From: an uncultured Eubacterium sp. | GTDB lineage: Bacteria > Bacillota > Clostridia > Lachnospirales > Lachnospiraceae | Assembly: GCA_910583555.1 (NCBI GenBank) | Contig: CAJTXO010000002.1 | Coordinates: forward strand, 187,462-251,461 | Length of the DNA: 64,000 nucleotides | Direction: 5' to 3' | Shown: positions 42,819 through 51,144 of the stretch, in pieces | How the letters are laid out: each line of letters begins with the position of its first letter | Numbering within the stretch: position 1 is the first letter of the stretch | Notes under the pieces: model-generated | Told to the model about the DNA's origin: nothing | Database searches by the model: none | The model's input: only the letters and a program-made list of their open reading frames with translations | Position numbers and translations under genes: made by a program

Positions 42819-44203
42819 ATCAAAAAATAAGAAAGCGCAAATACGTTGCCGTGACGATGAAACTGATTTCCCCACTGGCGGTATCGAGCGGGGAGAGCAT
42901 GTATAGTGATGCGGATGTGCAGCGAAATGGAAAGGGCGATGTGTTTGTGCCGGGGACTTCTCTGGCGGGGGCGTTTCGGGACTTACTGGAGGATTACGGC
43001 TGTTCGGAACCGGTCATGGGATATTCAGAAGGCAATAAGGGGAAAATGAGCCCGCTCTATATATCGGATCTGTATTTCGAGAAACAGGGAGAGGATCAAA
43101 TTACTGTTTCCGTCCGGGACAGGGTGAAGTTACAGGAAGGAAAAACGGTGGCCAATAAATTTGATACAGAGATCGTGGAACCGGAAATAGAAGGAACGCT
43201 TTTTCTCAACTACGTACAGAGGGAGGGGGACAAGACAGATTATGATGGTGCTATAGGTGCGGTCCTGAGGGAGATACAAAGCGGGGCGGTGCGGATGGGA
43301 GCAAATAAGAACCGCGGTTTTGGACGTTTTGAGATCGTGAAGATTTATGAAAGAGAATTTGATAAAGACAAAGTGGAACAATGGATTTCGTTTGTTCCAC
43401 ATTTAAAAGATTGTTCGGCTTATGGCGAAGGCGTTTCTTATGAAGACTGGAACGCACGGGAAAATTCAGAAAACTCTGGGATGAGGATGAAAAATAAGTC
43501 CGGTTATTTAAAAATTCAGGTGCCGCTTCGTCTGACTGGCGGGATCAGTATCCGGAGGTATTCCACGAAACCGGAAATGCCGGATTTCGAACAGATCACC
43601 TGTGGGACGGATGGAGAAGGAAATCCTGTCCCTGTCATACCGGGAACCAGCTGGGGCGGAGCGATCCGCTCCGGAGCATTCGCCATACTGACGGAACTGG
43701 CAGGGAAGGAAGAGGCGATGCGCATTATCCGGGGATGGTTTGGTCATGTGAAGGAAAAGAAAGAGAAAAACACGGGAGCATACAACGCGTGGCAGTCAGT
43801 CGTTGTCATCGGCGAAAGCCGGCTGACAGATGGAACATGGAAGAGGATGACGAGAAATCAGATCAGCCGGTTTGACGCTTCGACGAAAACGGGAGCACTC
43901 TATTCAGAGCAGACATATCTTGGCGGGAATACGGTGCTGGAACTGATGGTACGGAAAAGTGAAAAAGATGATTATAAGGCGTTGACGGGACTGCTCCTCA
44001 TGGTCATCCATGAATTGCAAAACGGGTATGTGACTGTGGGAGGGCAGACAGCGGTCGGACGAGGTATTTTCGAAAAAAGGGGAGAACTCACGATCATAAC
44101 AGATGAGACAGATGCGGGAGTCGATTCTGAAAAACGTTATAATGAATCACTGTACAGGTTTTTATGCGAAGGAGGTGCGGGAAAATGGATTGGGACAAGT
44201 TGA
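42815..44203 (+). CDS. Double Cas7-like RAMP protein
   Basis: The 462-residue protein contains two RAMP folds in tandem. Domain 1 (about 8-195): 'LISPLAVSSGESMYSDADV', 'VFVPGTSLAGAFRDLLE', ending 'GANKNRGFGRFEIV'. Domain 2 (about 228-440): 'VPLRLTGGISIRRY', 'VPVIPGTSWGGAIRSGA', ending 'VGGQTAVGRGIF'. Both have the G-T-S-x-x-G/A-x-R loop and the late Gly-rich loop of Csm3/Cmr4-like backbone subunits. D32 or D34 of domain 1 is where Csm3 carries its target-RNA-cleaving Asp. It probably supplies two backbone positions in one chain. ATGA overlap with the gene before, 19-bp overlap with the next. Confidence 0.8.
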   Translation: MNQKIRKRKYVAVTMKLISPLAVSSGESMYSDADVQRNGKGDVFVPGTSLAGAFRDLLEDYGCSEPVMGYSEGNKGKMSPLYISDLYFEKQGEDQITVSVRDRVKLQEGKTVANKFDTEIVEPEIEGTLFLNYVQREGDKTDYDGAIGAVLREIQSGAVRMGANKNRGFGRFEIVKIYEREFDKDKVEQWISFVPHLKDCSAYGEGVSYEDWNARENSENSGMRMKNKSGYLKIQVPLRLTGGISIRRYSTKPEMPDFEQITCGTDGEGNPVPVIPGTSWGGAIRSGAFAILTELAGKEEAMRIIRGWFGHVKEKKEKNTGAYNAWQSVVVIGESRLTDGTWKRMTRNQISRFDASTKTGALYSEQTYLGGNTVLELMVRKSEKDDYKALTGLLLMVIHELQNGYVTVGGQTAVGRGIFEKRGELTIITDETDAGVDSEKRYNESLYRFLCEGGAGKWIGTS

Positions 44204-44592
44204 GAGGATCCAGCGAAATGGAACATGCCCCAGAGTCTGGAATCATGCTGGTCTATACGAGAAAGAAAGTGATCTTTGAGCGGTACCAGTCCCTGCAGCA
44301 GGCAGGGGAACGGCTGAGGGGAGAGGAGATTTTGGAAGTACATTTGTTTGACAAAGAGAAGGAGTACCGGGCGTTAGCTTCCCAGAGTAAACGTTTCCCC
44401 GGGCATTTTATTGATAAGGTGTTCCGTGTGGAGGAAAAGGACAAAGACTGTATTTATTCACAGGAGATCCTGCTGGAAATGACGGAGGTAAATAAAACAG
44501 GGATGGAAAAAATACAGGTAAACAATCATATTACATACAGTGACACAGGAATGGCTGTGATCGATCGTTACCAGTTCGTGGAGGTGGGATGA
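44185..44592 (+). CDS. csx19: Csx19-like small subunit
   Basis: ATG 44185 is 8 bp after GGAGG; the in-frame ATG at 44164 is inside the preceding gene and has no site. The 135-residue protein includes 'EVHLFDKEKEYRALASQSKR' and 'ITYSDTGMAVIDRYQF', which recall the Csx19 family (TIGR03984) found only in type III-D loci. It has no catalytic residues of known kind and its exact place in the complex is unknown. Position between Cas7 and the TIGR03986-like RAMP fits the III-D order. The call is based on context as much as sequence. Confidence 0.6.
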   Translation: MDWDKLRGSSEMEHAPESGIMLVYTRKKVIFERYQSLQQAGERLRGEEILEVHLFDKEKEYRALASQSKRFPGHFIDKVFRVEEKDKDCIYSQEILLEMTEVNKTGMEKIQVNNHITYSDTGMAVIDRYQFVEVG

Positions 44593-44593
44593 G

Positions 44594-46810
44594 ATGAGAG
44601 ACGGAAGAATTACATTTATTAATCCATATAATTTTGTGCCTTTGGTCGGAAAAAAACATGCGGAGGCGGAGGAGTGGGAAAATGAGGAATTGCAGTCGGG
44701 AGTTATCACCTATTCCCTGCTGACTAAAACACCTTTATTTATACCGGATGTAGGAGAGGAAGAGACGGACGGGGAAGAGACGGATGAAGAAAAGACAGAC
44801 GAGGAAAAGACAGATGAGGAACAACACAAATGTTATGAGTTCTTTTCTTATGGAACATCCGGTGAGGATGGGGAGCTGGATGTAAAACCGGTCATACCGG
44901 GCAGCGAAATCCGCGGAATGCTGCGGAGTAATTATGAGATACTGACAAATTCCTGCATGTCGGTAGTGGATAATGAGAAAGTCTTAAACCGGCGTTCCTG
45001 CCATGTTTTTCAACCGGGACTGTTAAGGAAAAATAAAGATGGTTCCTATGATTTGTTAGCGGCGACGGACTGTATCTGGCGAACGAAAGGGACAGATATG
45101 GATGAGGATGAAAAGAATTGGCAGAAGGAATATGGAAAAGACAGAAGATGTTATATTCAGAGCAAATTTAGAGAAGGCCAAAAAGTTTATTTCGACTATG
45201 ACAGTCGGGGAGGGGGAAAGTGTGAGCAACTGGCGACGAATGTCCAAGGAGAGTCTGCGGAGGTAGAGGGATATATTATAAAGGGGGAGGCATCCCCGGA
45301 AATTGCCGATCATCCTGAAGATGAAAAGCACTTCTGTCACATTTTCACTTTGAAAAATGCGAAAAATAAAGTGATAGAAAAGGTTTCCACTGAGCTGCTG
45401 GAGTTGTGTCTCGCTGAGTATAAGAAAAATAAAGAGAGAGTTCAGGATGAATATTCTTACAAAGAATATGCAGAACAGTTTAAGAAATTTAAAGCGCAGA
45501 AGGGCAGCGGGTATTTTCCGGTCTATTACAGTGAGGACGGACGGGGACATGTGATGCTTTCCCCGGCAAGTATGACAAGAGAGATTTATAAGCACCAGAT
45601 GAAAGATGTTATAGGCGGATTTTCCAGTTGTGAGAGTGAGCCGTTGTGTCCAGCATGTTCTCTGTTTGGAATGGTGTCAGATACAATGGCGGTTTCATCG
45701 AGAATCCGGATGAGTGACCTGACCTGTCAAAGTGACGAGTGGTTTGATCGTGGTCCTGTCACATTACCGGAGCTGTCCTCTCCGAAAGTGGGAAATGTGG
45801 AGTTCTATTTGAAACGTCCGGACAATGGAATATTCTGGACGTATGATTACTATATTGATGACAATGGAAAGGTAAACTTATGGAATGCTCCCATCATAAA
45901 TGGACGCAAAATTTACTGGCACCAGCCGGAAATGAAGTTTCCGGACAATGTGGAGAAGAAGAAACGAAATATGACGATACATCCGGTAAAGAAAAAAACA
46001 GTATTTCAGGGAAAGGTCTATTTTGACCATATTACTAAGACGGAACTGGCACAGTTATTATGGCTGTTAAACTGCGGGGACAAAGGAAAAATCGAAGACA
46101 AATCCCATGCCTATAAACTGGGGGCGGGAAAGCCTTTGGGACTGGGAAGCGTGGCTCTGAATGTAGATGAGGTAAAAATCCGTAAAGTAGTAAAAGAAGA
46201 AGGAAAGATTTTCTTTAAAGAGAAAATAGAAGAAAACGAAGGACAGTATATGTGGTCGGATGAGTCTTTCGATAAGGAAATACAGGAAAAAGTGCTTCCG
46301 ATGTTCCGTAAGATGACACAGTTTGATTTGCTGAAGGGAAAAAGGATATCCTACCCGGTGACGGTGGATCAGCTGGAACAGGGAGGTGCTGTGAAGGAAG
46401 GGTTTAAATGGTTTACAGAAAACCATTATTACTACCATTTAAAAAATAATATCGAAATAGGTATGGGGACAAAAAGGGATCAAATGCGTTTCCGGGAATA
46501 TATGGAAGCGATGGAAGCGGAACTAAAAAGGATTCCAGAAGGCGTATGGGTTGCCAGATACTCTCTGGGACCAGCACGGATCAGTGAGTTAAGAAAAATG
46601 TTTGGTACTCCGAGGACGATTCACCAGGAAACGGACAGATGGATTCAGATGTCGGACCTTGCAAGGCTGGCCGAGCGATATGAGATCCTTGTACTTCCGT
46701 CAGGAACACGTGGCGATATTATCCAAAAGGCGAAGGAATACTTCAAAAAGGTATATAAGGCAACGAAATCAGAGGGAAGCAGGGAGGATGATGGCTGGGA
46801 AGAATGCTGA
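44594..46810 (+). CDS. TIGR03986-type CRISPR RAMP protein
   Basis: The 738-residue protein opens 'ITFINPYNFVPLVGKKH', the diagnostic start of the TIGR03986 RAMP family, then 'KPVIPGSEIRGMLRSNYEIL' (RAMP G-loop) near residue 100 and 'PACSLFGMVSD' near 350. It ends the second half with 'KLGAGKPLGLGSVALNV' near 520 and a helical region. Residues ~55-80 carry an acidic repeat of 'E(E/K)TDEEKTDEE' units. It is probably a Cas7-like backbone or capping subunit. It starts 1 bp after csx19 stops. Confidence 0.8.
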   Translation: MRDGRITFINPYNFVPLVGKKHAEAEEWENEELQSGVITYSLLTKTPLFIPDVGEEETDGEETDEEKTDEEKTDEEQHKCYEFFSYGTSGEDGELDVKPVIPGSEIRGMLRSNYEILTNSCMSVVDNEKVLNRRSCHVFQPGLLRKNKDGSYDLLAATDCIWRTKGTDMDEDEKNWQKEYGKDRRCYIQSKFREGQKVYFDYDSRGGGKCEQLATNVQGESAEVEGYIIKGEASPEIADHPEDEKHFCHIFTLKNAKNKVIEKVSTELLELCLAEYKKNKERVQDEYSYKEYAEQFKKFKAQKGSGYFPVYYSEDGRGHVMLSPASMTREIYKHQMKDVIGGFSSCESEPLCPACSLFGMVSDTMAVSSRIRMSDLTCQSDEWFDRGPVTLPELSSPKVGNVEFYLKRPDNGIFWTYDYYIDDNGKVNLWNAPIINGRKIYWHQPEMKFPDNVEKKKRNMTIHPVKKKTVFQGKVYFDHITKTELAQLLWLLNCGDKGKIEDKSHAYKLGAGKPLGLGSVALNVDEVKIRKVVKEEGKIFFKEKIEENEGQYMWSDESFDKEIQEKVLPMFRKMTQFDLLKGKRISYPVTVDQLEQGGAVKEGFKWFTENHYYYHLKNNIEIGMGTKRDQMRFREYMEAMEAELKRIPEGVWVARYSLGPARISELRKMFGTPRTIHQETDRWIQMSDLARLAERYEILVLPSGTRGDIIQKAKEYFKKVYKATKSEGSREDDGWEEC

Positions 46811-46832
46811 CCGATTAGGAATGGAGATTAAA

Positions 46833-47768
46833 ATGAATGAGACATTACAGGAGGCGCTGAACGTTCATTACATAAAATTATCTTTTACGCTCGTGCTAAC
46901 AGAAGATACGGTTTTGCCAGTGCATAAAGTTTCGGCGCTGCGCGGTGGCATGGGGGAGATGCTGCTTCGCGCGAACTGCATACGGGACCGGAAATGTGAA
47001 AGCTGTTATTTCGCCCCGGAATGTATGATTCAACGTACGATGTACTCCCAGTTCGAGAAAAAACCCCGTTTTGTTACAACGGGCGAGAGTATCGGCTACG
47101 TGATCGAGTGTGATAATCACCGGCAGGAATTTGCGAAAGGCGATACCCTGATGTTTCACCTGATTCTTTTCGGGAGAACGGCAGTGTATTTTAATTTGTT
47201 TTTGCAGGCAATCCACATGCTGGGGATGAACGGGCTGGGGAAACATGAAAGCAGTTTTCAGATCGCGAATATCACAAATACAGATGGGGAGCCGGTTTTA
47301 GATGGTCTGGATGTTCATATGGAGCGGTATCAGGTAAAGCAGACCAGGACTTATGTGGAGCAGCGTTTGAAAACGCTGAAAGGAACTGTTCCGGCGAAAA
47401 TGATATTTGAAACACCCCTGACGGTGAAGTATAATGGTGACTTTTTGCGCGAGTTTCATATGGACGCGATCATCCGGAGCGTGAAACGAAGGATTTATAT
47501 GCTGGACTGCTTTGAGGGAATCGATGGCGAGGAGGCATTTGACCACAATTACCTGCTCCCGGTCATCAGGCATCAGGAGGTGAGACGGAGGGCGGTCCGG
47601 CGCTATTCCACACGTAAGCAAAGTGCCATGTATCTGAATGGAATACAGGGGGAGATAGAACTTGAACAGCTCGAACCGGAGACACTGGGTCTTTTATTGG
47701 CGGGCGAACTGATCCACATTGGGAAAAATACGAGTTTTGGATTTGGAAAGTACAGTATGGAGTGTTAA
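46833..47768 (+). CDS. cas6: Cas6 pre-crRNA endoribonuclease
   Basis: Start 46833 has GGAATGGAG at 46818-46826; ATGs at 46788 and 46791 overlap the preceding gene and are followed by non-family residues. The 311-residue protein has the type III Cas6 build of PF10040: 'LPVHKVSALRGGMGEMLL', then 'CESCYFAPECMIQRTMYSQ' with Cys residues that may bind a metal. The C-terminal RAMP half follows ('HQEVRRRAVRRYSTRKQSAM', 'HIGKNTSFGFGKYSM', Gly-rich loop). It cuts repeat RNA to make crRNAs. Its presence means the operon can process an array supplied from elsewhere, as none is in the window. Confidence 0.85.
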   Translation: MNETLQEALNVHYIKLSFTLVLTEDTVLPVHKVSALRGGMGEMLLRANCIRDRKCESCYFAPECMIQRTMYSQFEKKPRFVTTGESIGYVIECDNHRQEFAKGDTLMFHLILFGRTAVYFNLFLQAIHMLGMNGLGKHESSFQIANITNTDGEPVLDGLDVHMERYQVKQTRTYVEQRLKTLKGTVPAKMIFETPLTVKYNGDFLREFHMDAIIRSVKRRIYMLDCFEGIDGEEAFDHNYLLPVIRHQEVRRRAVRRYSTRKQSAMYLNGIQGEIELEQLEPETLGLLLAGELIHIGKNTSFGFGKYSMEC

Positions 47769-47800
47769 ATGCTTTACTTCATCAATAGTACAAAATGTAC

Positions 47801-47829
47801 TTGACGGTGTGGAAAGATGTACTTATAAT
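47801..47829 (+). promoter_or_regulatory. Promoter of the CAT-type gene with repeated ATGTACTT
   Basis: TTGACG (47801-47806), 17 bp, TATAAT (47824-47829). ATGTACTT occurs twice, 22 bp apart, at 47795-47802 and 47817-47824, on the -35 and just before the -10, and GTAC-N5-GTAC lies at 47788-47800. These look like regulator sites. Confidence 0.6.
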
Positions 47830-48023
47830 GAAATTGTCAGATGTTGAGATGAGGTGTTTTAAGGAAGGTATTAGAAACTTAGGACGATATGGTGATATTG
47901 TTAGTGTATTAGATTTACGATCGCCTAAGTGGTTGGATGTGGAACAGGAAAAATGGCAAGAACAGCGCTTGGCATTTTAGATATTGGCAAGGAAATAGAG
48001 TGGCAGTACTGGAGGAATGTTTT

Positions 48024-48653
48024 ATGGGAAATACATATAAGGTCATAGATGAAAGCACATGGGAAAGAGCTATGCACTGCATGATTTTTAGAAATAGTGT
48101 AGAGCCCGCTTTTTGCGTTACTTTTGAAATAGATGTTACAGATTTTCTGCAACAGATCAGAAAACAAAATTTTTCTTATACTCTTGCGTTCGTTTATGCG
48201 GTATGTAAATGTGCAAATGAGATAGAAGCATTCCGCTATCGTTTTTTGGATGGAGAGATCGTTTTATTTGATAACATTGATACCGCATTTACCTATTTGA
48301 ACAAAGAAACTCAATTATTTAAAGTGGTTAATGTTCCTATGCAGGATACGATGAAAGAATATGTGGAATTAGCAGCGCAGACCGCAGCGGAACAAAAAGA
48401 ATATTTTACCGGACCGCTTGGCAACGATGTATTTCAATGTTCGCCTATGCCATGGGTGACATATACCCATATTTCCCATACGAATTCGGGTAAGAAGGAT
48501 CATGCGACCCCTTTGTTTGACTGGGGAAAATATTATGAAAAGGATGGGCGGGTTGTTATGCCGGTGTCGGTTCAGGCGCACCATTCTTTTGTAGATGGTA
48601 TACACATTGGACAATTTGCAGATAGATTGCAAAAATATCTGAATGAGTTATAA
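48024..48653 (+). CDS. Chloramphenicol acetyltransferase-family (type A-like) protein
   Basis: ATG 48024 follows GGAGG by 8 bp. The 209-residue protein has the trimeric CAT fold: 'AFCVTFEIDVTDFLQQIRK' start of the core, 'FSYTLAFVYAVCKCANEIEA', and the active-site 'VQAHHSFVDGIHIGQFADRL' with the catalytic HHxxxDG. Length and motif match CAT enzymes, which acetylate chloramphenicol; many homologues act on other xenobiotics. Resistance is not certain from sequence. The leader between the promoter (47824) and the start is ~190 nt and contains a short out-of-context ORF that was not counted. Confidence 0.85.
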   Translation: MGNTYKVIDESTWERAMHCMIFRNSVEPAFCVTFEIDVTDFLQQIRKQNFSYTLAFVYAVCKCANEIEAFRYRFLDGEIVLFDNIDTAFTYLNKETQLFKVVNVPMQDTMKEYVELAAQTAAEQKEYFTGPLGNDVFQCSPMPWVTYTHISHTNSGKKDHATPLFDWGKYYEKDGRVVMPVSVQAHHSFVDGIHIGQFADRLQKYLNEL

Positions 48654-48655
48654 AG

Positions 48656-48973
48656 GTGGGCGAATATCAAAAAGGGATAATTTTAAAAGCGTTAGATAAA
48701 GGCGAAACCATCATTGGTTCTGTAAGGGCATTTTGTAATAACGGGACGGTTTATATTGGCAAATTGATGGTTCATCCGTCAAAACAGGGCCAAGGGATAG
48801 GAACACAGCTTTTACTTGAAATGGAAAAGCTGTATCCGAACCAAAGATACGAGTTGTTCACCAGTACCAAGAGTGAAAAGAATATAGCATTATATCAGAA
48901 AATTGGATATAAAATTTTTAACGAGGAACAAGTTACAGAAGAATTGAGATTTGTGTATATGGAGAAAGTATAA
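48656..48973 (+). pseudogene. GNAT acetyltransferase lacking its N-terminus
   Basis: The frame opens at a GTG 2 bp after the CAT stop and contains only the acetyl-CoA site and C-terminus ('GIILKALDKGETIIGSVRAF', 'VHPSKQGQGIGTQLLLEMEK', 'LYQKIGYKIF'), about 105 residues. Full-length relatives carry ~45 more residues in front. The junction with the CAT gene suggests a deletion that fused the end of one gene to the middle of another. It may still be translated. Confidence 0.65.
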
Positions 48974-49186
48974 AGCTGTCGAAAAAGGGGAGGCTGCGTA
49001 TGTGGGATGCTGAGGTTTATAACTGCTATGGAAAAGGGTTCTATTGCGCCGAATGATTGTGACTTTGGACCCCCTTCCTGTTTTGCGATCGTGTGGGATT
49101 AGGAGATATTTAGAAAAAGGGCCTTTTCTGCTGTGGATTTCTGGAATTTTTGTGTTCGTTTTTAGTGGAAGGAGAGAAAATGCCTT

Positions 49187-50092
49187 ATGGAATATGAAGA
49201 AGCAATTATGATATTTGAAAGCAGCATGAAAAAGAGAGTTGTTCAAATAGAGCGGTGCAGCGTTGGTATTGCGAACTATGTCTTTGCTGTTTCCACTGGT
49301 GCTGAAAAGTTTATTCTCAGGTGCAGTAAAGAAGAGGATGCCTATAAAGCTGCCGTTTATTGGCTGAGCAAGTTATCTGTATGTGAGATTCCAGTGCCTA
49401 TTGTGTTATCGAAAGGAACATACGGGGACTATTCATATTTGATCCTTTCATACATTCCTGGGGATGATATCGGAAATGTCTATCATAAATTAAACGACAG
49501 CGAGAAAAAACAAATTGCCAGAGAGGTAGTTGAGATACAGAGAAAGGTATCAGGGATTGATATATCAGTAGATGAGGAGTGGACCTGGAACAGCTTTATT
49601 GATGAATTGTTGAATCGTGCAGATGAGCGAATGAAAAGAAAACATTACTTTGACATCGAAAAAATACATATTATTAAAAACATGCAACAGGAGATAAAAG
49701 GATATTTGGATGCAGTTCGACCAACACCGTATTTGGATGATATTAGCACTAAAAATTTACTGATTTATGAAGGAGCAGTATCTGGGGTAATAGACATTGA
49801 TTGGATCGGTTTGGGTGATATACTTACATTTGTTGCACTAACGAAGGTTGCGTTGCTTAATATGAATTTGGATACCAGGTATATTGATCATCTGTTAGAT
49901 GAAATTTACCCAAGCAAGATAGAGTACAAAGCGTTTGTATTCTATTGCCTGCTTTATTGTGTTGATTTTATGGGGGAAAGGGGGATGCAGTTTCTTGATA
50001 AAAAGATTCCGGTAAATGAAAGTATAATTAAAAGATTGAATGATATATTTGACATTCTTATGGAAGAATGGGACAAATGCTGTGAGGGGTAA
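49187..50092 (+). CDS. APH-fold phosphotransferase
   Basis: The 301-residue protein has the kinase fold of aminoglycoside phosphotransferases: 'FAVSTGAEKFILRCSKEEDA' (nucleotide-binding lobe), 'YLILSYIPGDDIG' hinge. The catalytic loop 'PTPYLDDISTKNLLIYEGAV' has a Leu-Asp-Asp variant where HxDxxxxN is standard, and 'GVIDIDWIGLGD' is the metal site. His is replaced by Leu, so activity may be altered. ATG 49187 has GGAAGGAGAG about 10 bp upstream. A chimeric scrap of a paralogue lies at 51064-51128. Confidence 0.78.
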   Translation: MEYEEAIMIFESSMKKRVVQIERCSVGIANYVFAVSTGAEKFILRCSKEEDAYKAAVYWLSKLSVCEIPVPIVLSKGTYGDYSYLILSYIPGDDIGNVYHKLNDSEKKQIAREVVEIQRKVSGIDISVDEEWTWNSFIDELLNRADERMKRKHYFDIEKIHIIKNMQQEIKGYLDAVRPTPYLDDISTKNLLIYEGAVSGVIDIDWIGLGDILTFVALTKVALLNMNLDTRYIDHLLDEIYPSKIEYKAFVFYCLLYCVDFMGERGMQFLDKKIPVNESIIKRLNDIFDILMEEWDKCCEG

Positions 50093-50187
50093 ATTACTGG
50101 GGATATTGCGGCTGAGATTATGGAAATGACGTTTGGCGGGGAGAAGCAGGAACTGTTTTTAGACAGAGTTTCCAATTTCTTTACTTT

Positions 50188-50354
50188 CATGATTTCCTAA
50201 ACAGATATATTTCAGAGAACTGAAAAAATGTGCGGAAGACGGAACGGATATCCGTGGATGTTTTCTCTGGTCATTGATGGATAATTTTGAATGGTACAGT
50301 GGGTATGCAGATCGGGCACAAGAAGATGGAAGAATAAGGAAGCATGGTAGCTGA
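50188..50354 (+). pseudogene. C-terminal scrap of a GH1 beta-glucosidase
   Basis: Two frames hold pieces of the GH1 tail: 'HDFLNRY' from 50188, then 'ELKKCAEDGTDIRGCFLWSL' followed by 'MDNFEWYSGYADR' to the stop at 50354. 'WSLMDNFEW' is the signature of family 1 glycosidases. Only about 55 of ~450 codons remain. The rest of 50093-50187 has one fragmentary frame without a known family, and 50376-50536 shows nothing recognisable. Confidence 0.75.
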
Positions 50355-50375
50355 GTCAGCAAAAGCCATGCTTCC
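50338..50375 (+). terminator. Hairpin at the end of the GH1 remnant
   Basis: GGAAGCATGG (50338-50347) pairs perfectly with CCATGCTTCC (50366-50375), with a smaller GCTGA-TCAGC stem in the loop. The T-run is weak (CTTCT), so it may be the old gene's terminator. Confidence 0.5.
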
Positions 50376-50536
50376 CTTCTGCTTGAGGATATATGAAAAG
50401 GAACTATGAGAAATGGTTGCAAATCCAACTTAGCTATGGTAGGATATAGAAAATGCTGGTGATTACATTTTCTATGTAAACGGACGGGTGGGCCGGTGTC
50501 TGGATACAGGAAGACGCAGATGAACTGGAGGGGTGT

Positions 50537-51028
50537 ATGGACGGAACATTAAGAAATATGGTATCTATATACATATCAAAAGGTGATAAAATGCTGCTGC
50601 TTTACCGACAGGGCAGCAGAGTGGTCAATGATGTCTGGGTAGGATCTGCAGGAGGGCATTTCGAGGAATACGAATTGAATGACGCCAGGGCTTGTGTGCT
50701 GCGTGAACTCTGGGAGGAGTTAGGCATAACCGACAAGGAAATAGAAAATTTGAAATTGCGCTATGTAACATTACGAAGAACCAAGGGGGAAATTCGACAA
50801 AATTATTATTACTTTGCTGATCTAAAGGAAAATGTAAGTGAGAAATTATCTTCTAATGAAGGTGTCAGCAGATGGTTTCCTTTGTCAGAATTATCATCTT
50901 TGGAAATGCCATTCACGTCAAAGTATGTGATCGAGCATTATCTGGATGTAGGATGTAAAACAGATATGGTATATGGCGGGATTGCAGATGGTAAAAAAGT
51001 GATATTTACGGCGATGCCTGAGTTTTGA
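50537..51028 (+). CDS. Nudix hydrolase
   Basis: The 163-residue protein carries a Nudix box beginning 'GGHFEEYELNDARACVLREL' and continuing 'WEELGI'. This fits the catalytic REUxEE pattern (here R-E-L-W-E-E). N-terminus 'MVSIYISKGDKMLLLYRQGS' is the normal first strand. The substrate is unknown. The Shine-Dalgarno is GGAGG at ~50527-50531. It is one of five Nudix genes in the window and the first of three close together here. Confidence 0.85.
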   Translation: MDGTLRNMVSIYISKGDKMLLLYRQGSRVVNDVWVGSAGGHFEEYELNDARACVLRELWEELGITDKEIENLKLRYVTLRRTKGEIRQNYYYFADLKENVSEKLSSNEGVSRWFPLSELSSLEMPFTSKYVIEHYLDVGCKTDMVYGGIADGKKVIFTAMPEF

Positions 51029-51063
51029 GAGGGGATTTTCTGCAATATGGGAGAGGATTGTTA

Positions 51064-51128
51064 AGAAGCAATTATAATATTTGAAAACAGAGTGAAAAAG
51101 AGAAAACATTACTTTAACGCTGACAAAA
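51064..51128 (+). pseudogene. Chimeric remnant of an APH-type gene
   Basis: 'gaagcaattataatatttg' (from 51064) matches the start of the APH-fold gene at 49195 ('gaagcaattatgatatttga'). After 'gtgaaaaagagaaaacattactt' it jumps to sequence found at 49631-49660 inside that gene, skipping about 400 bp. This is a deleted relic of a paralogue rather than a functional gene. Confidence 0.55.
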
Positions 51129-51144
51129 TAGAATGGAGGAAAAA

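Noticed and set aside
47828..47980. 50-codon ORF before the CAT-type gene
   Set aside because: Its ATG overlaps the -10 TATAAT of the CAT promoter and no ribosome site is present, so it could not be translated from that transcript.
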